A DNA stretch of 64,000 bases. Source: Microbacterium sp. AK009. GTDB taxonomy: Bacteria; Actinomycetota; Actinomycetes; Actinomycetales; Microbacteriaceae. This document shows positions 27,389 to 41,960 of this stretch, piece by piece. Positions within the stretch are counted from its first letter, which is position 1. Each line of letters begins with the position of its first letter. The DNA lies in assembly GCF_013410955.1 (NCBI RefSeq), contig NZ_JACCCG010000001.1, positions 776,896 through 840,895 on the forward strand, read 5' to 3'. Position numbers and translations under genes: made by a program. Under the pieces are notes generated by a model, which did not search any database, had not been told where the DNA came from, and saw nothing but the letters and a program-made list of their open reading frames with translations.

Positions 27389-28786
27389 TCAGGGCACCGG
27401 CGGATGGGGGAGCGGCCCGCGAAGACGCTCGAGCTGCGCCGCAGCGGCGAGGATCGTCCGCTCTCCGCCCGGCCGACCGATGAGCTGCACGCTCACCGGG
27501 TGCCCGCCGCTGAGCGTCACCGGGACCACGAGTGCGGGAAGGCCCGCGACGTTGACGAAGCTGCTGAACGGCGCGTACTGCACCTGCTGGGCGAAGCATC
27601 GCTCGGGATCGATACGGTCGTACCAGCCGATGGGGCGCGGCGTCTGCGCGAGCGCCGGCGTGAGCACCACGTCGTAGGGAGCGAATGCGCCGATCGTCTC
27701 CCGCTCGAAGACCCGGGCCTCGGCCAGGGCGCCGAGCAGCACCCGTGCGTCGAGGGCACGTCCCTCTCGCACGAGCCACGCGGTGAGCGGCTCGACGATC
27801 TGCAGGTCGTCGTCGGTGAGGGGGATGCGGGCGGCGCTCGCGCGCCACAGCACCCGGAAGAGCGGTCCGTACCGGTGCGGCCGCCACGCGGCATCGGTCA
27901 CCTCGTGTCCGGCGGATGCGAGAACCCTCGCCGCCTCGCTCAGCGCGTCGACCGCGGCGGGGTCCACATCGATCTCGATGTCGTCGTCCCACGGCGACAC
28001 CGCGGTGACGCCCACGCGGAGGGGAGGCGGATCCGCGAGCGTTGCCGGAAGGAACGGCGGGGAATCGACCGCGCGCACCGAGAATCCGTAGGGGGCGAGT
28101 CCGCACAGCGCGTCGAGGAAGAATGCCGCGTCGGCGACCGTCCGGGCGATGGGCCCGGTGACCGCGAGTCCCTCCGGGGCGTCGAGACCCGACCCGAGGG
28201 GGAGGCGACCCCGGGACGGCTTCAGCCCCACCACTCCCACGGTGGCGGCGGGGATCCGGATCGACCCGCCGCCGTCCGACGCCGGGGCGATCGCCAGCAC
28301 TCCCGCGGCCACCGCCACCGCGGCGCCCCCGCTCGACCCGCCCGCGCCGTGGGCGGGATCCCACGGGTCGCGCGCCCAGGCTCCGCCCCCGACGGGCTCG
28401 GTGAAACCCGTCAGACCGAACTCCGACGTGCTGGTCTTGCCGATGCTCACCGCGCCCGCGCGGTCCAGGGCCCCGGCGAGCGGGTCGGATGCCACGGGGA
28501 CGACGTTCTCGCGGGCGCGCGATCCATACCGGGTGGGGACGCCGGCGCGCGCCACCAGATCCTTGTCGGCGATCGGGATGCCCCAGAGCGGCCCGTCCGG
28601 CGGAGCGGCGTCCCGCCGCGCCGCCTGCTCGAGGGCGTGCTCGGCGGTCACCTCGACGAAGGCCCCGAGCGCACGCGTCTCCGCTGCCCGGGCCAGAGCG
28701 GCCTCGACGACCTTGACCGAGCGCAGCTCGCGACGCCGCAGTGCCGCCGCGACATCGACCGCCGACATCCCGAGGAGTTCGCTCAC
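27389..28786 (-). CDS. Amidase-signature family hydrolase
   Basis: A 465-residue amidase. The Ser-cisSer-Lys triad is complete: Lys75 in IADKDL, Ser151/Ser152 in GGSSGGAA and Ser175 in DGGGSIRIPA. It hydrolyses an amide bond; the substrate is not predictable. GatA is a relative, but there is no gatC or gatB next to it and the C-terminal part differs, so it is more likely a stand-alone amidase. Single minus-strand gene, divergent from the small membrane-protein gene. Confidence 0.9.
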   Translation of the reverse strand: MSELLGMSAVDVAAALRRRELRSVKVVEAALARAAETRALGAFVEVTAEHALEQAARRDAAPPDGPLWGIPIADKDLVARAGVPTRYGSRARENVVPVASDPLAGALDRAGAVSIGKTSTSEFGLTGFTEPVGGGAWARDPWDPAHGAGGSSGGAAVAVAAGVLAIAPASDGGGSIRIPAATVGVVGLKPSRGRLPLGSGLDAPEGLAVTGPIARTVADAAFFLDALCGLAPYGFSVRAVDSPPFLPATLADPPPLRVGVTAVSPWDDDIEIDVDPAAVDALSEAARVLASAGHEVTDAAWRPHRYGPLFRVLWRASAARIPLTDDDLQIVEPLTAWLVREGRALDARVLLGALAEARVFERETIGAFAPYDVVLTPALAQTPRPIGWYDRIDPERCFAQQVQYAPFSSFVNVAGLPALVVPVTLSGGHPVSVQLIGRPGGERTILAAAAQLERLRGPLPHPPVP

Positions 28787-28867
28787 CCTCCGACCCTAGT
28801 CAGCCCGGCCGTGTCCGCCCTCGGCGTGGCGGGGACCGACCAGCCCGCGTCCGAGAGGTGCCGGGCG

Positions 28868-28873
28868 TACCCT
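28868..28873 (+). promoter_or_regulatory. -10 box TACCCT, six bases before the GTG at 28880
   Basis: TACCCT-N6-GTG. The arrangement implies that the message begins at the start codon. There is no ribosome site. Confidence 0.45.
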
Positions 28874-28879
28874 GAGCGC

Positions 28880-29299
28880 GTGATCATCTTCCTCATCCGC
28901 GCGCTCATCTTCCTCGTCTCCGCCGCGCTCGGGCTCATCGTGGCGGATCTCCTCCTGCCCGGATTCCGCATCGACTGGGCCAACTGGTGGGGTTTCGTCC
29001 TGGCGATCGTCATCTTCGCGGTGCTGCAGAGCATCCTCACCCCGTGGATCGCGAGCGTCGCCCGCAGGAACGCGCCCGCCCTCCTCGGCGGGATCGGCAT
29101 CATCTCGACGCTCGTGGCCTTGATCGTCGTCGTGCTCATCCCCGGGGCCGGCCTCACGATCGGCCAGCCGCTCGTGCTCACCTGGATCCTGGCGCCGGTG
29201 ATCGTGTGGCTCGTCACGGCGCTGGCGACGCTGCTTCTGCCGATGATCTTCCTCAAGCGCAGGATCGATGATCGACGCGACGGCGCCAAGCGGGCCTGA
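28880..29299 (+). CDS. Small four-helix membrane protein (phage holin IV / YvlD-like)
   Basis: A 139-residue protein with four hydrophobic helices (about 2-20, 32-50, 65-85, 100-125) and a basic tail. It resembles the phage-holin superfamily IV / YvlD-type membrane proteins that are common as chromosomal genes in actinobacteria. No phage genes are near, so a lytic holin role is unlikely. GTG start directly behind a -10 box. Convergent with cysE. Confidence 0.75.
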   Translation: MIIFLIRALIFLVSAALGLIVADLLLPGFRIDWANWWGFVLAIVIFAVLQSILTPWIASVARRNAPALLGGIGIISTLVALIVVVLIPGAGLTIGQPLVLTWILAPVIVWLVTALATLLLPMIFLKRRIDDRRDGAKRA

Positions 29300-29305
29300 A
29301 CCGGC

Positions 29306-29884
29306 TCAGATCACGTACTCCGGCGCGGTCAGAACGTCGCGGGTGTCCATTCCCTCGCCCCGCGGCCGAGGCTTGGCCGGCACCCCTACCAGCACGCTGT
29401 CGGCGGGGGCGTCCTTGGTCACCACGGCGTTCGCTCCGACGACGCAGCGCGCGCCGATCGTGATCGGCCCGAGGATCTTCGCGCCCGCACCCACGGCGAC
29501 GCCGTCGAGCAGCGTGGGGTGGCGCTTGCCGCCCTCGCGCTGCCGGCCGCCGAGGGTCACGCCGTGGTACAGCATCACGTCGTCACCGACTTCGGCGGTC
29601 TCGCCGATGACGATCCCCATGCCGTGGTCGATGAAGAAGCGACGACCGATGACCGCACCCGGATGGATCTCGACGCCGGTTGCCCAGCGGGTGACCTGCG
29701 AGCCGAGGCGGGCGGCGAAGCGCAGGCGCCGCCGCCACAGCGCGTGCCACACCCGGTGCGCCCAGATCGCGTGAAGCCCCGGGTACAGCAGAGCGATCTC
29801 CACCGCGCCGCGCGCGGCGGGGTCGCGCAGCTTCGCTGCGGCGATGTCCTCGCGCACCCGCGCGAGGGCTCGGGTGAGGATCAT
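29306..29884 (-). CDS. cysE: Serine O-acetyltransferase
   Basis: A 192-residue short-form (EpsC-like) enzyme that makes O-acetylserine. It contains an N-terminal helical segment and the left-handed beta helix of hexapeptide repeats, with [18 protein letters not shown] carrying the active-site His and Asp. The protein ends in EYVI; a C-terminal Ile is what CysE inserts into the CysK active site to form the cysteine synthase complex. Its ATG overlaps the stop of the cysK paralogue (ATGA). Confidence 0.94.
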   Translation of the reverse strand: MILTRALARVREDIAAAKLRDPAARGAVEIALLYPGLHAIWAHRVWHALWRRRLRFAARLGSQVTRWATGVEIHPGAVIGRRFFIDHGMGIVIGETAEVGDDVMLYHGVTLGGRQREGGKRHPTLLDGVAVGAGAKILGPITIGARCVVGANAVVTKDAPADSVLVGVPAKPRPRGEGMDTRDVLTAPEYVI

Positions 29885-30870
29885 GCCGGTGCCGCTTGTT
29901 CTTCGCGGAGGTCCGCGTACATCGCGGTCGAGAGGTAGCGCTCGCCCGAATCCGGCACGATGACGACGATCCGCTTCCCGGATGCCTCTGGTCTGCGAGC
30001 GATCTGCAGGGCCGCGCTCACCGCGGCGCCCGCCGACATCCCGGCGAGGATGCCCTCCCGAGTGGCCAGGTCTCGGGCGACCCTGATCGCATCGTCGAAG
30101 TCGGCGTCGACGATCTCGTCGACGACGCTGCGGTCGAGCACATCGGGGACGAAGTTGGGGCCGATTCCCTGGATGCGGTGCCCGCCGGCTCGGCCCTCGG
30201 TGAGGATGGGGGAGTCCTTCGGCTGGACGAGGACGACCCGGACGGCGGGGTTCCGCTCCTTCAGCACCCGACCCACGCCGGTGACGGTGCCGCCGGTGCC
30301 CGATCCGGCGACGAAGTAGTCCACCCTCCCGTCGGTGTCGCGCCAGATCTCCTCCGCGGTCGTCCGGCGGTGGATCTCGGGATTCGCGGGATGCTCGAAC
30401 TGCCGGGCGAGGACAGCGCCGGGAGTGTCGGCGGCGATCTGCTTCGCGGTACGGACCGCCTCCGTCATCCCCTTGTACGGATCGGTGAGGACGAGTTCTG
30501 CGCCGTACGCCTTCAGGAGCGTCCGTCGCTCCTTCGACATCGAGGCCGGCATCGTCAGGATGACGCGGTAGCCGCGGGCGGCTCCGACCAGGGCGAGAGC
30601 GATGCCGGTGTTCCCACTCGTGGACTCGACGATCGTGCCGCCGGGTCGCAGCTCGCCCGCCGCCTCTGCGGCGTCGATGAGCGCGATGCCCAGGCGGCAC
30701 TTCACGCTCGCGCCGGGGTTGTAGAACTCCAGCTTGGCGACGACCTCAGCGTTCATGCCCTCGGTCAGGGCGTTCAGCCGCACGAGAGGCGTGCCGCCGA
30801 ACGCGGTGGTGATGTCGGGATGGATAGCTGACACGGGAATGGTTCTCGCCGCCGGGAGGACCCGGTTCAC
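29881..30870 (-). CDS. Cysteine synthase-family paralogue with altered active-site residues
   Basis: A 329-residue fold-type II PLP enzyme close to the CysK encoded next to it. The PLP lysine (Lys57) is kept, but the usual SVKDR reads SVKCR (Cys58) and GISSGAA reads GMSAGAA (near 275), so two residues next to the cofactor differ. TSGNTG and GTGGT loops are intact. It may be a specialised O-acetyl- or phosphoserine sulfhydrylase, a related beta-replacement enzyme, or a regulatory partner. The GTG start overlaps the stop of the first cysK. Confidence 0.85.
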   Translation of the reverse strand: MNRVLPAARTIPVSAIHPDITTAFGGTPLVRLNALTEGMNAEVVAKLEFYNPGASVKCRLGIALIDAAEAAGELRPGGTIVESTSGNTGIALALVGAARGYRVILTMPASMSKERRTLLKAYGAELVLTDPYKGMTEAVRTAKQIAADTPGAVLARQFEHPANPEIHRRTTAEEIWRDTDGRVDYFVAGSGTGGTVTGVGRVLKERNPAVRVVLVQPKDSPILTEGRAGGHRIQGIGPNFVPDVLDRSVVDEIVDADFDDAIRVARDLATREGILAGMSAGAAVSAALQIARRPEASGKRIVVIVPDSGERYLSTAMYADLREEQAAPA

Positions 30871-31805
30871 TCCTCGCGGAGGTCGGCGTACAGCGGCGTG
30901 GAGAGGTAGCGCTCGCCGAAGGACGGGATGATGACGACGATGTTCTTGCCCGCCGTTTCCGGACGCGCCGCCAGCTGCAGCGCGGCCCAGACTGCGGCGC
31001 CCGACGAGATGCCCACGAGGATGCCCTCGCGAGCTCCGACGTCACGCGCCGTGGCGACGGCGTCATCGAACTCGACGTCGAACACCTCGTCGATGACGCC
31101 CTGGTCGAGGATGGCGGGAATGAAGTTCGGGCCGATTCCCTGGATCTTGTGAGGCCCCGGGGTGCCCTTGGTCAGCAGCGGCGAGTCGGCCGGCTCCACC
31201 GCGACGATCTTCACCCCCGGCACACGCTCCTTCAGTACCTGCCCGACACCGGTGATGGTGCCGCCGGTGCCGATCCCGGCGACGAGGTAGTCGACGGCGC
31301 CGTCGGTGTCGCGCAGGATCTCCTCGGCGGTGGTCTTGCGGTGGATGGCGGGGTTGGCCTCGTTCTCGAACTGGCGGGCGAGGACCGCGCCCGGGGTCTC
31401 GGACACGATCTCCTGCGCCTTGGCGACGGCGCCCTTCATGCCACCGGCAGGATCGGTCAGAACGACCTCGGCGCCGTATGCGCGCAGCAGGATACGTCGC
31501 TCCATAGACATCGACGAGGGCATCGCCAGGATGACCCGGTATCCGCGGGCGGCGCCGACCATCGCCAGTGCGATGCCGGTGTTGCCGCTCGTCGCCTCCA
31601 CGATGGTGCCGCCGGGCTTCAGATCACCCGACGCCTCCGCCGCGTCGACGATCGCGATGCCGAGGCGGTCCTTGACGCTGGATGCGGGATTGTAGAACTC
31701 CAGCTTCGCGACGACGGTGCCAGGGAGGCCCTCGGTGACCCGGTTCAGTCGGACGAGCGGCGTGTCGCCGAAGGCGGACGTGATGTCGGGGTGGATGCCG
31801 GGCAT
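30867..31805 (-). CDS. cysK: Cysteine synthase A (O-acetylserine sulfhydrylase)
   Basis: A 312-residue PLP enzyme making cysteine from O-acetylserine and sulfide. PLP lysine is Lys45 in NPASSVKDR. The substrate loop ATSGNTG, the phosphate loop GTGGT and GISSGAA are all canonical. The ATG at 31805 has AAAGGA six bases upstream; a start further upstream lacks one. It is the first gene of the cysK-cysK paralogue-cysE operon, all coupled by 4-bp overlaps. Divergent from prmC with 87 bp between. Confidence 0.95.
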   Translation of the reverse strand: MPGIHPDITSAFGDTPLVRLNRVTEGLPGTVVAKLEFYNPASSVKDRLGIAIVDAAEASGDLKPGGTIVEATSGNTGIALAMVGAARGYRVILAMPSSMSMERRILLRAYGAEVVLTDPAGGMKGAVAKAQEIVSETPGAVLARQFENEANPAIHRKTTAEEILRDTDGAVDYLVAGIGTGGTITGVGQVLKERVPGVKIVAVEPADSPLLTKGTPGPHKIQGIGPNFIPAILDQGVIDEVFDVEFDDAVATARDVGAREGILVGISSGAAVWAALQLAARPETAGKNIVVIIPSFGERYLSTPLYADLREE

Positions 31806-31892
31806 GGCTGTCCTTTCGGGCGGTGGGGTGACCACAAAAGCCTACGGGAGCAGCGGCGAGGCGGCCCGAATGTGACAGTCTGGACGGCGGTC

Positions 31893-32771
31893 ATGAACTT
31901 CTCTCCCGCCGATTGCCCGCTCGCGGACGCGCTCCGCGACGCCCGCGTGCGGCTCGAACGAGCCGGCATCGGGGGCGCCGACGTCGACGCCGAACTCCTG
32001 GCCGCCCATGTGCTGGGGGTCGGTCGGGGGGAGGTGCAGGCCGCGGTCATCCGGGGTGCTTCTCTGGATGCCGCCCAGCGGGCGCGCTTCGATGACATCG
32101 TCGCCCAGCGGGCCACGCGCGTCCCCCTCCAGCACCTCACCGGCTCCGCGCCGTTCCGGCACCTGGAGCTGCGGGTCGGTCCGGGAGTGTTCGTCCCCCG
32201 CCCGGAGACCGAGATGGTCGCGCAGCTGGCCATCGATGCCCTCCGCGCCGCGGCCTCACCCGAGCCGGTGGCGGTGGATCTCGGAACCGGCAGCGGCGCC
32301 ATCGCGCTGGCGCTGGCCACCGAGGTCCCCCACGCGCAGGTGCACGCGGCCGAGAACGATGTCGAGGCGTTCGTCTGGGCCAAGGAGAACTTCGCCGCTG
32401 CCGGTGTCCCGAACGCCCGCCTAGCCTTCGTCGACCTCGCGACGGCCTTCGGTGAGCTCGACGGGACGGTGTCGGTCCTGGTGTCCAACCCCCCGTACGT
32501 CCCCGACGACGCCGTCCCGCGCGACCCGGAGGTGCGGTTCTTCGACCCGCCGGCGGCGCTCTACGGCGGCCCCGACGGTCTGGATGTCGTCCGGGTGCTG
32601 AGCGGCGTCGGCATGAGACTGCTGCATCCGGGCGGTCTGCTCGTCCTCGAGCACGGCGAATGGCAGGGTGCCGACATCCGTGCTCTCTTGATGGCGGACG
32701 GATGGCGCGCCGCAGCGACCCACCGGGATCTCACGCTCCGCGATCGCGCGACCACCGCACTGCGGCCCTGA
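31893..32771 (+). CDS. prmC: Release factor glutamine methyltransferase
   Basis: A 292-residue AdoMet-dependent enzyme that methylates the Gln of the GGQ motif in release factors. An N-terminal helical domain is followed by PRPETEMV, the AdoMet motif VDLGTGSGAIALALA, and the diagnostic SNPPYVP. Start is the ATG at 31893; a GTG at 31872 would add seven residues. It serves prfA, which lies 4.7 kb upstream. It heads the run into sua5, the MraY-family gene and the ATP synthase. Confidence 0.93.
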   Translation: MNFSPADCPLADALRDARVRLERAGIGGADVDAELLAAHVLGVGRGEVQAAVIRGASLDAAQRARFDDIVAQRATRVPLQHLTGSAPFRHLELRVGPGVFVPRPETEMVAQLAIDALRAAASPEPVAVDLGTGSGAIALALATEVPHAQVHAAENDVEAFVWAKENFAAAGVPNARLAFVDLATAFGELDGTVSVLVSNPPYVPDDAVPRDPEVRFFDPPAALYGGPDGLDVVRVLSGVGMRLLHPGGLLVLEHGEWQGADIRALLMADGWRAAATHRDLTLRDRATTALRP

Positions 32772-32821
32772 TCCCCGACCTCGCGCCCAGGGGCCTCCAG
32801 GGCTCGGAGAGGTCGGGGCCG

Positions 32822-32827
32822 TAGACT
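32822..32827 (+). promoter_or_regulatory. -10 box TAGACT of the threonylcarbamoyl-AMP synthase gene
   Basis: TAGACT is nine bases before the ATG at 32837, so the leader would be absent or very short. There is no ribosome site. Confidence 0.45.
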
Positions 32828-32836
32828 CGTGGCGTC

Positions 32837-33532
32837 ATGTCTACCCTCTTCGATTGCCGTGACGACGAGCAGCTGCTCCCCGGCATGCGGCAGGCCCGGC
32901 AGGCCATCAGCCGCGGCGACCTCGTCGTGATGCCCACCGACACCGTCTACGGCGTCGCCGCCGACGCTTTCAACGCCCGCGCGGTGCAGCGGCTGCTCGA
33001 TGCCAAGGGCCGGGGACGTCAGTCGCCGCCGCCGGTGCTCGTGGCCGGGCAGGCGACGCTCCGGGCGCTGGTGGCGGAGGTCCCCGAGCCGGTCGAACGC
33101 CTGGTCGCGGAGTTCTGGCCGGGCGGTCTGACCATCGTCCTGCCCTCGCAGCCGTCGCTGTCGTGGGACCTCGGGGAGACCCACGGCACCGTCGCCGTCC
33201 GCATGCCCGCTCACCGCATCGCGCTGGAGCTGCTGGAGGAGACCGGGCCGCTGGCGGTCTCCAGCGCCAATCTCACCGGACGCCCGGCCGCGGTGCAGAT
33301 CAGCGAGGCCCAGGCCATGCTCGGCGAGGACATCGCGGTCTACCTCGACGGCGGACCTGCCGACGTCGGGGTCGCCTCGACGATCGTCGACGCGACACCG
33401 CTGGTCGTTCGTGGTTCCGAGCCGCGCGTACGGATCCTCCGCGACGGCGCGATCGGACGGGATCGGCTCCGCGAGGTCCTGGGCGATCTCCTGGAGGCTC
33501 CGCAGCCGGCGCCGTCGGGCGACGCCGAGTGA
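32837..33532 (+). CDS. L-threonylcarbamoyladenylate synthase (Sua5/YrdC family)
   Basis: A 231-residue YrdC-fold enzyme that makes threonylcarbamoyl-AMP for the t6A37 modification of tRNAs reading ANN codons. MPTDTVYGVAADAF near the N-terminus, the KGRGRQSPPPVLV stretch (the KxR motif is KGRGR) and SSANLTGRPA are diagnostic. It lacks the C-terminal Sua5 domain. It follows prmC as in many bacteria. Confidence 0.93.
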   Translation: MSTLFDCRDDEQLLPGMRQARQAISRGDLVVMPTDTVYGVAADAFNARAVQRLLDAKGRGRQSPPPVLVAGQATLRALVAEVPEPVERLVAEFWPGGLTIVLPSQPSLSWDLGETHGTVAVRMPAHRIALELLEETGPLAVSSANLTGRPAAVQISEAQAMLGEDIAVYLDGGPADVGVASTIVDATPLVVRGSEPRVRILRDGAIGRDRLREVLGDLLEAPQPAPSGDAE

Positions 33533-33548
33533 GAGCGGACGGCGGAGA

Positions 33549-34709
33549 GTGAAGCAGTACGTCTTCACGGTCCTGTTCACCGCCACCGTCACCTTCGTGC
33601 TGACGTGGGTGGTCTGGCGGCTGAGCCTGCGCTTCAAGCTCTATCCCGGCATCCGCGAGCGCGATGTCCACAAGACCCCCACCCCGCGCCTGGGGGGAGT
33701 GGCGATGTTCCTCGGGGTGGTGGCTGCCTTCCTGGTGTCGTCGCAGAACCCCTTCTTCTCCATCGTCTGGCTCGAGCCGCGGACGATGATCGCCATCCTC
33801 GTCGCCACCGCGCTGATCGTCGTCGTCGGCGTCGCGGACGATCTGTTCGATCTCGACTGGATGGTCAAGCTCGGCGCGCAGTTCGTCGCGGCCGGCATCA
33901 TCGCGTGGTTCGGCGGCCTGCAGATCTACACGCTGCCCATCGGCGACCTGGTCCTCGGCTCGGGCTGGCAGAGCTTCCTTCTCACCGTCCTGTCGATCGT
34001 GATCGTCATGAACGCGGTCAACTTCATCGACGGTCTGGACGGACTGGTCGCCGGCGTCTGCCTCATCGCCAACGTCGTGTTCTTCGCCTACTCGTACCTG
34101 CTGGCTCGCGACACGGGACAGAACACCTACTTCAACCTGGCCACCCTCATCGCGGCGGTGCTGATCGGGGCGTGCATCGGCTTCCTCCCGCTGAACTGGA
34201 GCCCGGCGAAGCTCTTCATGGGCGATTCCGGCGCCCTGATGCTCGGCCTCCTCATGGCCTGCTCGGCGATCTCCATCACCGGGCAGCTCTCGCCCGAACT
34301 GCTCGACCCCGAGCGCTTCGGCCGCTCCCAGCTGCTGGGCGCCTTCATCCCGATCATCCTGCCGATCGTGGTGGTGCTGCTTCCGCTGCTCGATTTCGGC
34401 CTCGCCGTGATCCGGCGCATGCGGGCCGGGAAATCCCCGTTCTCGCCCGACCGCAAGCACCTGCACCATCGCATGCTCGACATGGGGCACAGCGATCGCG
34501 ACGCCGTTCTCATCTTCTATTCATGGACCGCCGTGGTGAGCCTCGCGGTGCTGCTGATGTACGTCGGCACCCAGGAGGAATGGCCGGGAGACTATCTCCT
34601 GGGTGTCGCCCTCGGTGCCGTCGGGGTCATCGCCTGCCTCGTGGTCACCCTTCTCCCCGCTCGCCAGCGCGGCCGTACCGCCGCCGACGTCCCCCAGGAA
34701 GCCTCATGA
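33549..34709 (+). CDS. Undecaprenyl-phosphate GlcNAc-1-phosphate transferase (MraY/WecA family)
   Basis: A 386-residue membrane protein of about eleven helices that would move a sugar-1-phosphate from a UDP-sugar to undecaprenyl phosphate, starting wall or capsule polymer synthesis. VADDLFDLDW carries the metal-binding DDxxD, NAVNFIDGLDGL is the second motif, and HLHHRMLDMGH is the WecA/TagO-type HHH motif that MraY lacks. The start is the GTG at 33549. It is encoded just before the atpI-like gene, overlapping it by ATGA. Confidence 0.9.
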   Translation: MKQYVFTVLFTATVTFVLTWVVWRLSLRFKLYPGIRERDVHKTPTPRLGGVAMFLGVVAAFLVSSQNPFFSIVWLEPRTMIAILVATALIVVVGVADDLFDLDWMVKLGAQFVAAGIIAWFGGLQIYTLPIGDLVLGSGWQSFLLTVLSIVIVMNAVNFIDGLDGLVAGVCLIANVVFFAYSYLLARDTGQNTYFNLATLIAAVLIGACIGFLPLNWSPAKLFMGDSGALMLGLLMACSAISITGQLSPELLDPERFGRSQLLGAFIPIILPIVVVLLPLLDFGLAVIRRMRAGKSPFSPDRKHLHHRMLDMGHSDRDAVLIFYSWTAVVSLAVLLMYVGTQEEWPGDYLLGVALGAVGVIACLVVTLLPARQRGRTAADVPQEAS

Positions 34710-35221
34710 CCTCCGATGTGTCCAGCAATCCGATCCTTCGCACGACCCTGTTGTGGTCGGGGGTGGTCACCGTGGTGCTCGCCGTCGTCGCGGCGATCGT
34801 CGGGGGCCTCGTGGCGGGGACGGACGGGGTGTGGAGCGCCCTGTCGGGTGTGATCCTCGCCGCGGTCTTCCTCGGCATCACCGGCGCCAGCATCCTCATC
34901 GCCAACCGCTGGTTCGGCGACCCGCTCTACATCCCGGTCTTCTTCGGCATCGTCATGGGCGGCTGGATCCTCAAACTCGTCATCTTCATCGTCGCCCTCA
35001 TCATCCTGCGTGGGCAGCCGTGGCTGGAAGGTCCCGTGTTCTTCGTCGCGGTGGTGGTGAGCGTCCTGGCATCGCTCGCCATCGACGTGGTGGTGCTCAC
35101 CCGGATGCGCATCCCCCACGTCAGCGACGTCGCGCTCCCTACCACGGACCCCGATGACGACCTGAACCGGCCTCTCGACGGCGACAAGGACCCGGACACC
35201 GGGAAAAACGCCGCCCCCTGA
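34706..35221 (+). CDS. AtpI-like membrane protein
   Basis: A 171-residue protein with four membrane segments (about 15-35, 42-62, 75-95, 105-125) and an acidic tail rich in Asp. Position directly before atpB fits the AtpI/Atp-Z group that helps assemble the c-ring or handles Mg2+. Sequence similarity alone would be weak, so the call rests mainly on context. ATGA overlap with the preceding gene. Confidence 0.7.
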   Translation: MTSDVSSNPILRTTLLWSGVVTVVLAVVAAIVGGLVAGTDGVWSALSGVILAAVFLGITGASILIANRWFGDPLYIPVFFGIVMGGWILKLVIFIVALIILRGQPWLEGPVFFVAVVVSVLASLAIDVVVLTRMRIPHVSDVALPTTDPDDDLNRPLDGDKDPDTGKNAAP

Positions 35222-35227
35222 GTTTGA

Positions 35228-35233
35228 TAGGGT
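35228..35233 (+). promoter_or_regulatory. -10 box TAGGGT upstream of the atp operon
   Basis: TAGGGT lies about 100 bases upstream of the inferred atpB start, in the 114-bp gap after the atpI-like gene. It could give an extra promoter for the ATP synthase genes. No convincing -35 is seen. Confidence 0.35.
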
Positions 35234-35335
35234 GGTGTCTGCGCCCGCCCGCCGCTCTGCGCGCGTCTGCGGAACGACTCTCACCGACCATCGTCGCAAC
35301 GGTCCCCGACCGGTGCCCCGAAGCTGGAGCCCGCG

Positions 35336-36434
<1,099 letters not shown>

Positions 36435-36463
36435 TCCCCCTTCCCCACGTTTAAGGAGACGAG

Positions 36464-37042
36464 ATGCTGAACGCTCTTGTCACTCTCGCTGCGGAAGAGG
36501 GTGAGTCGCAGAACCCGCTGCTGCCGGCGTACTACGACATCATCTGGTCAGCGGTGTGCTTCATCGTCATCCTGGCGGTGTTCTGGCGCATCGTGCTGCC
36601 GCGCATGCAGAAGCTGCTCGACGAGCGCGCTGCCGCGATCGAAGGCAACATCGCCAAGGCCGACGAGGCCCAGCGCAAGGCCGAGGCCGCGCTCGAGGAG
36701 TACACCGCTCAGCTCGCCGACGCCCGGCGTGAAGCCGGCGAGATCCGCGATGCCGCCCGCGAGGACGGCAAGAAGATCCTCGCCGAGGCGAAGGACGCCG
36801 CAGCCTCCGAGGCCGCGCGCATCACCGCCACCGCGCACGCCCAGATCGAGGCGGAGCGTCAGTCGGCGCTGGTGTCGCTGCGCAGCGAGGTGGGCACGCT
36901 CGCCCTCGATCTCGCCGGCGGTGTGATCGGCGAGACCCTCTCCGATGACGCGAAGGCTCAGGCGGTCGTCGACCGCTTCCTCGCCGAGCTCGAGGCCGAC
37001 GAGGCCGCCAAGGCCGCAGCCGGTCAGAAGCAGGGCCTCTGA
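36464..37042 (+). CDS. atpF: ATP synthase subunit b
   Basis: A 192-residue peripheral stalk subunit: a membrane helix at about 27-47 and a long charged coiled coil (55-180) with heptad-like Ala, Glu and Lys. ATG with AAGGAG upstream. Its stop overlaps the atpH start by one base. Confidence 0.96.
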   Translation: MLNALVTLAAEEGESQNPLLPAYYDIIWSAVCFIVILAVFWRIVLPRMQKLLDERAAAIEGNIAKADEAQRKAEAALEEYTAQLADARREAGEIRDAAREDGKKILAEAKDAAASEAARITATAHAQIEAERQSALVSLRSEVGTLALDLAGGVIGETLSDDAKAQAVVDRFLAELEADEAAKAAAGQKQGL

Positions 37043-37833
37043 TGGGAAGCGCGACCACGCAGGCTCGAGTGTCGAGCATCGCCGCACTGGATGCTGCGGC
37101 GATCACCGACCTCGAGGTGGCGCGTGAGCTCTTCGGGGTCGCGCGCGCGGTGGGGGAGACCCCGCAGCTGGCCTCGGCTCTCGCCGACGCGTCGGCGCCG
37201 GCACCTGCCCGACAGAAGGTCGTCGACGACGTCTTCGGGCGTCAGGTGTCGGCCACCACGCGCACCCTCCTGGGCGCCGTGGTCGCCGAGCGCTGGTCAT
37301 CGGCCGCCGACCTCGTCGAGGGCATCGAGGAGCTGGCGGTGCGTGCCGCCGCCGTGGCGGAACCGCAGGCCGACGTCGAGGCCGACCTGTTCGCCTTCTC
37401 CCGAGTCGTCGCCGACAACGGGGAGCTCGAGCTCGCTCTCGGCAGCCGCCTGGGCGACCCGGCGGCCAAGGGCCGGCTGGTGTCCTCCCTCCTGACGGGT
37501 CGTGCCAGTGCGTCGGCGATCGTCATCGCCGACGCCCTCGTGCAGCAGCCTCGTGAGCGCCGCGTGCGTCAGCTCCTGACCTGGGCGATGCGCATCGTGG
37601 CTGACCAGCGCGGCCGAAAGGTCGCCACGGTCGTCACCGCCGTCGCGCTCAGCGACGCGCAGATCGAGCGTCTGTCGCGGACGCTCTCGGCCCGCTACGG
37701 CGCCGAGGTCTCGATCAACACCGTCGTCGACCCGACCGTGGTCGGCGGTCTGCGCGTGCAGATCGCGGACGACGTGATCGACGCCAGCGTGTCCTCGCGC
37801 CTCGCCGACCTCCGCCAGCGGCTGGCGGGCTAA
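37042..37833 (+). CDS. atpH: ATP synthase subunit delta
   Basis: A 263-residue subunit that joins the stalk to the F1 head. The N-terminal helical domain and a C-terminal TVVDPTVVGGLRVQIADDVIDAS match the OSCP family. Longer than the 177-residue E. coli protein, as is usual in actinobacteria. ATG overlaps the atpF stop. Confidence 0.95.
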   Translation: MGSATTQARVSSIAALDAAAITDLEVARELFGVARAVGETPQLASALADASAPAPARQKVVDDVFGRQVSATTRTLLGAVVAERWSSAADLVEGIEELAVRAAAVAEPQADVEADLFAFSRVVADNGELELALGSRLGDPAAKGRLVSSLLTGRASASAIVIADALVQQPRERRVRQLLTWAMRIVADQRGRKVATVVTAVALSDAQIERLSRTLSARYGAEVSINTVVDPTVVGGLRVQIADDVIDASVSSRLADLRQRLAG

Positions 37834-37917
37834 CAGACTTCCCGTGCGCTTCCCAGGAAGCGGCGGAGCATTCGGGGTCACACTCGACGGTGAGGCCCCA
37901 CCGAACGAAGGAAGATC
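37834..37917. other. atpH-atpA gap with two small hairpins
   Basis: An 84-bp gap inside the operon. It holds a short GCTTCC/GGAAGC hairpin and a second, GGGGTCAC with GTGAGGCCCC. They may tune the stoichiometry of the messages, but this is a guess. GAAGGAAG lies just before the atpA ATG. Confidence 0.4.
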
Positions 37918-39555
<1,638 letters not shown>

Positions 39556-39574
39556 GCGGAACCGGTAAAGGATC

Positions 39575-41958
<2,384 letters not shown>

Positions 41959-41960
41959 TC

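Noticed and set aside
28880..29299. Prophage remnant because of the holin-like protein
   Set aside because: Small four-helix proteins of this type are common chromosomal genes; no other phage gene is near.
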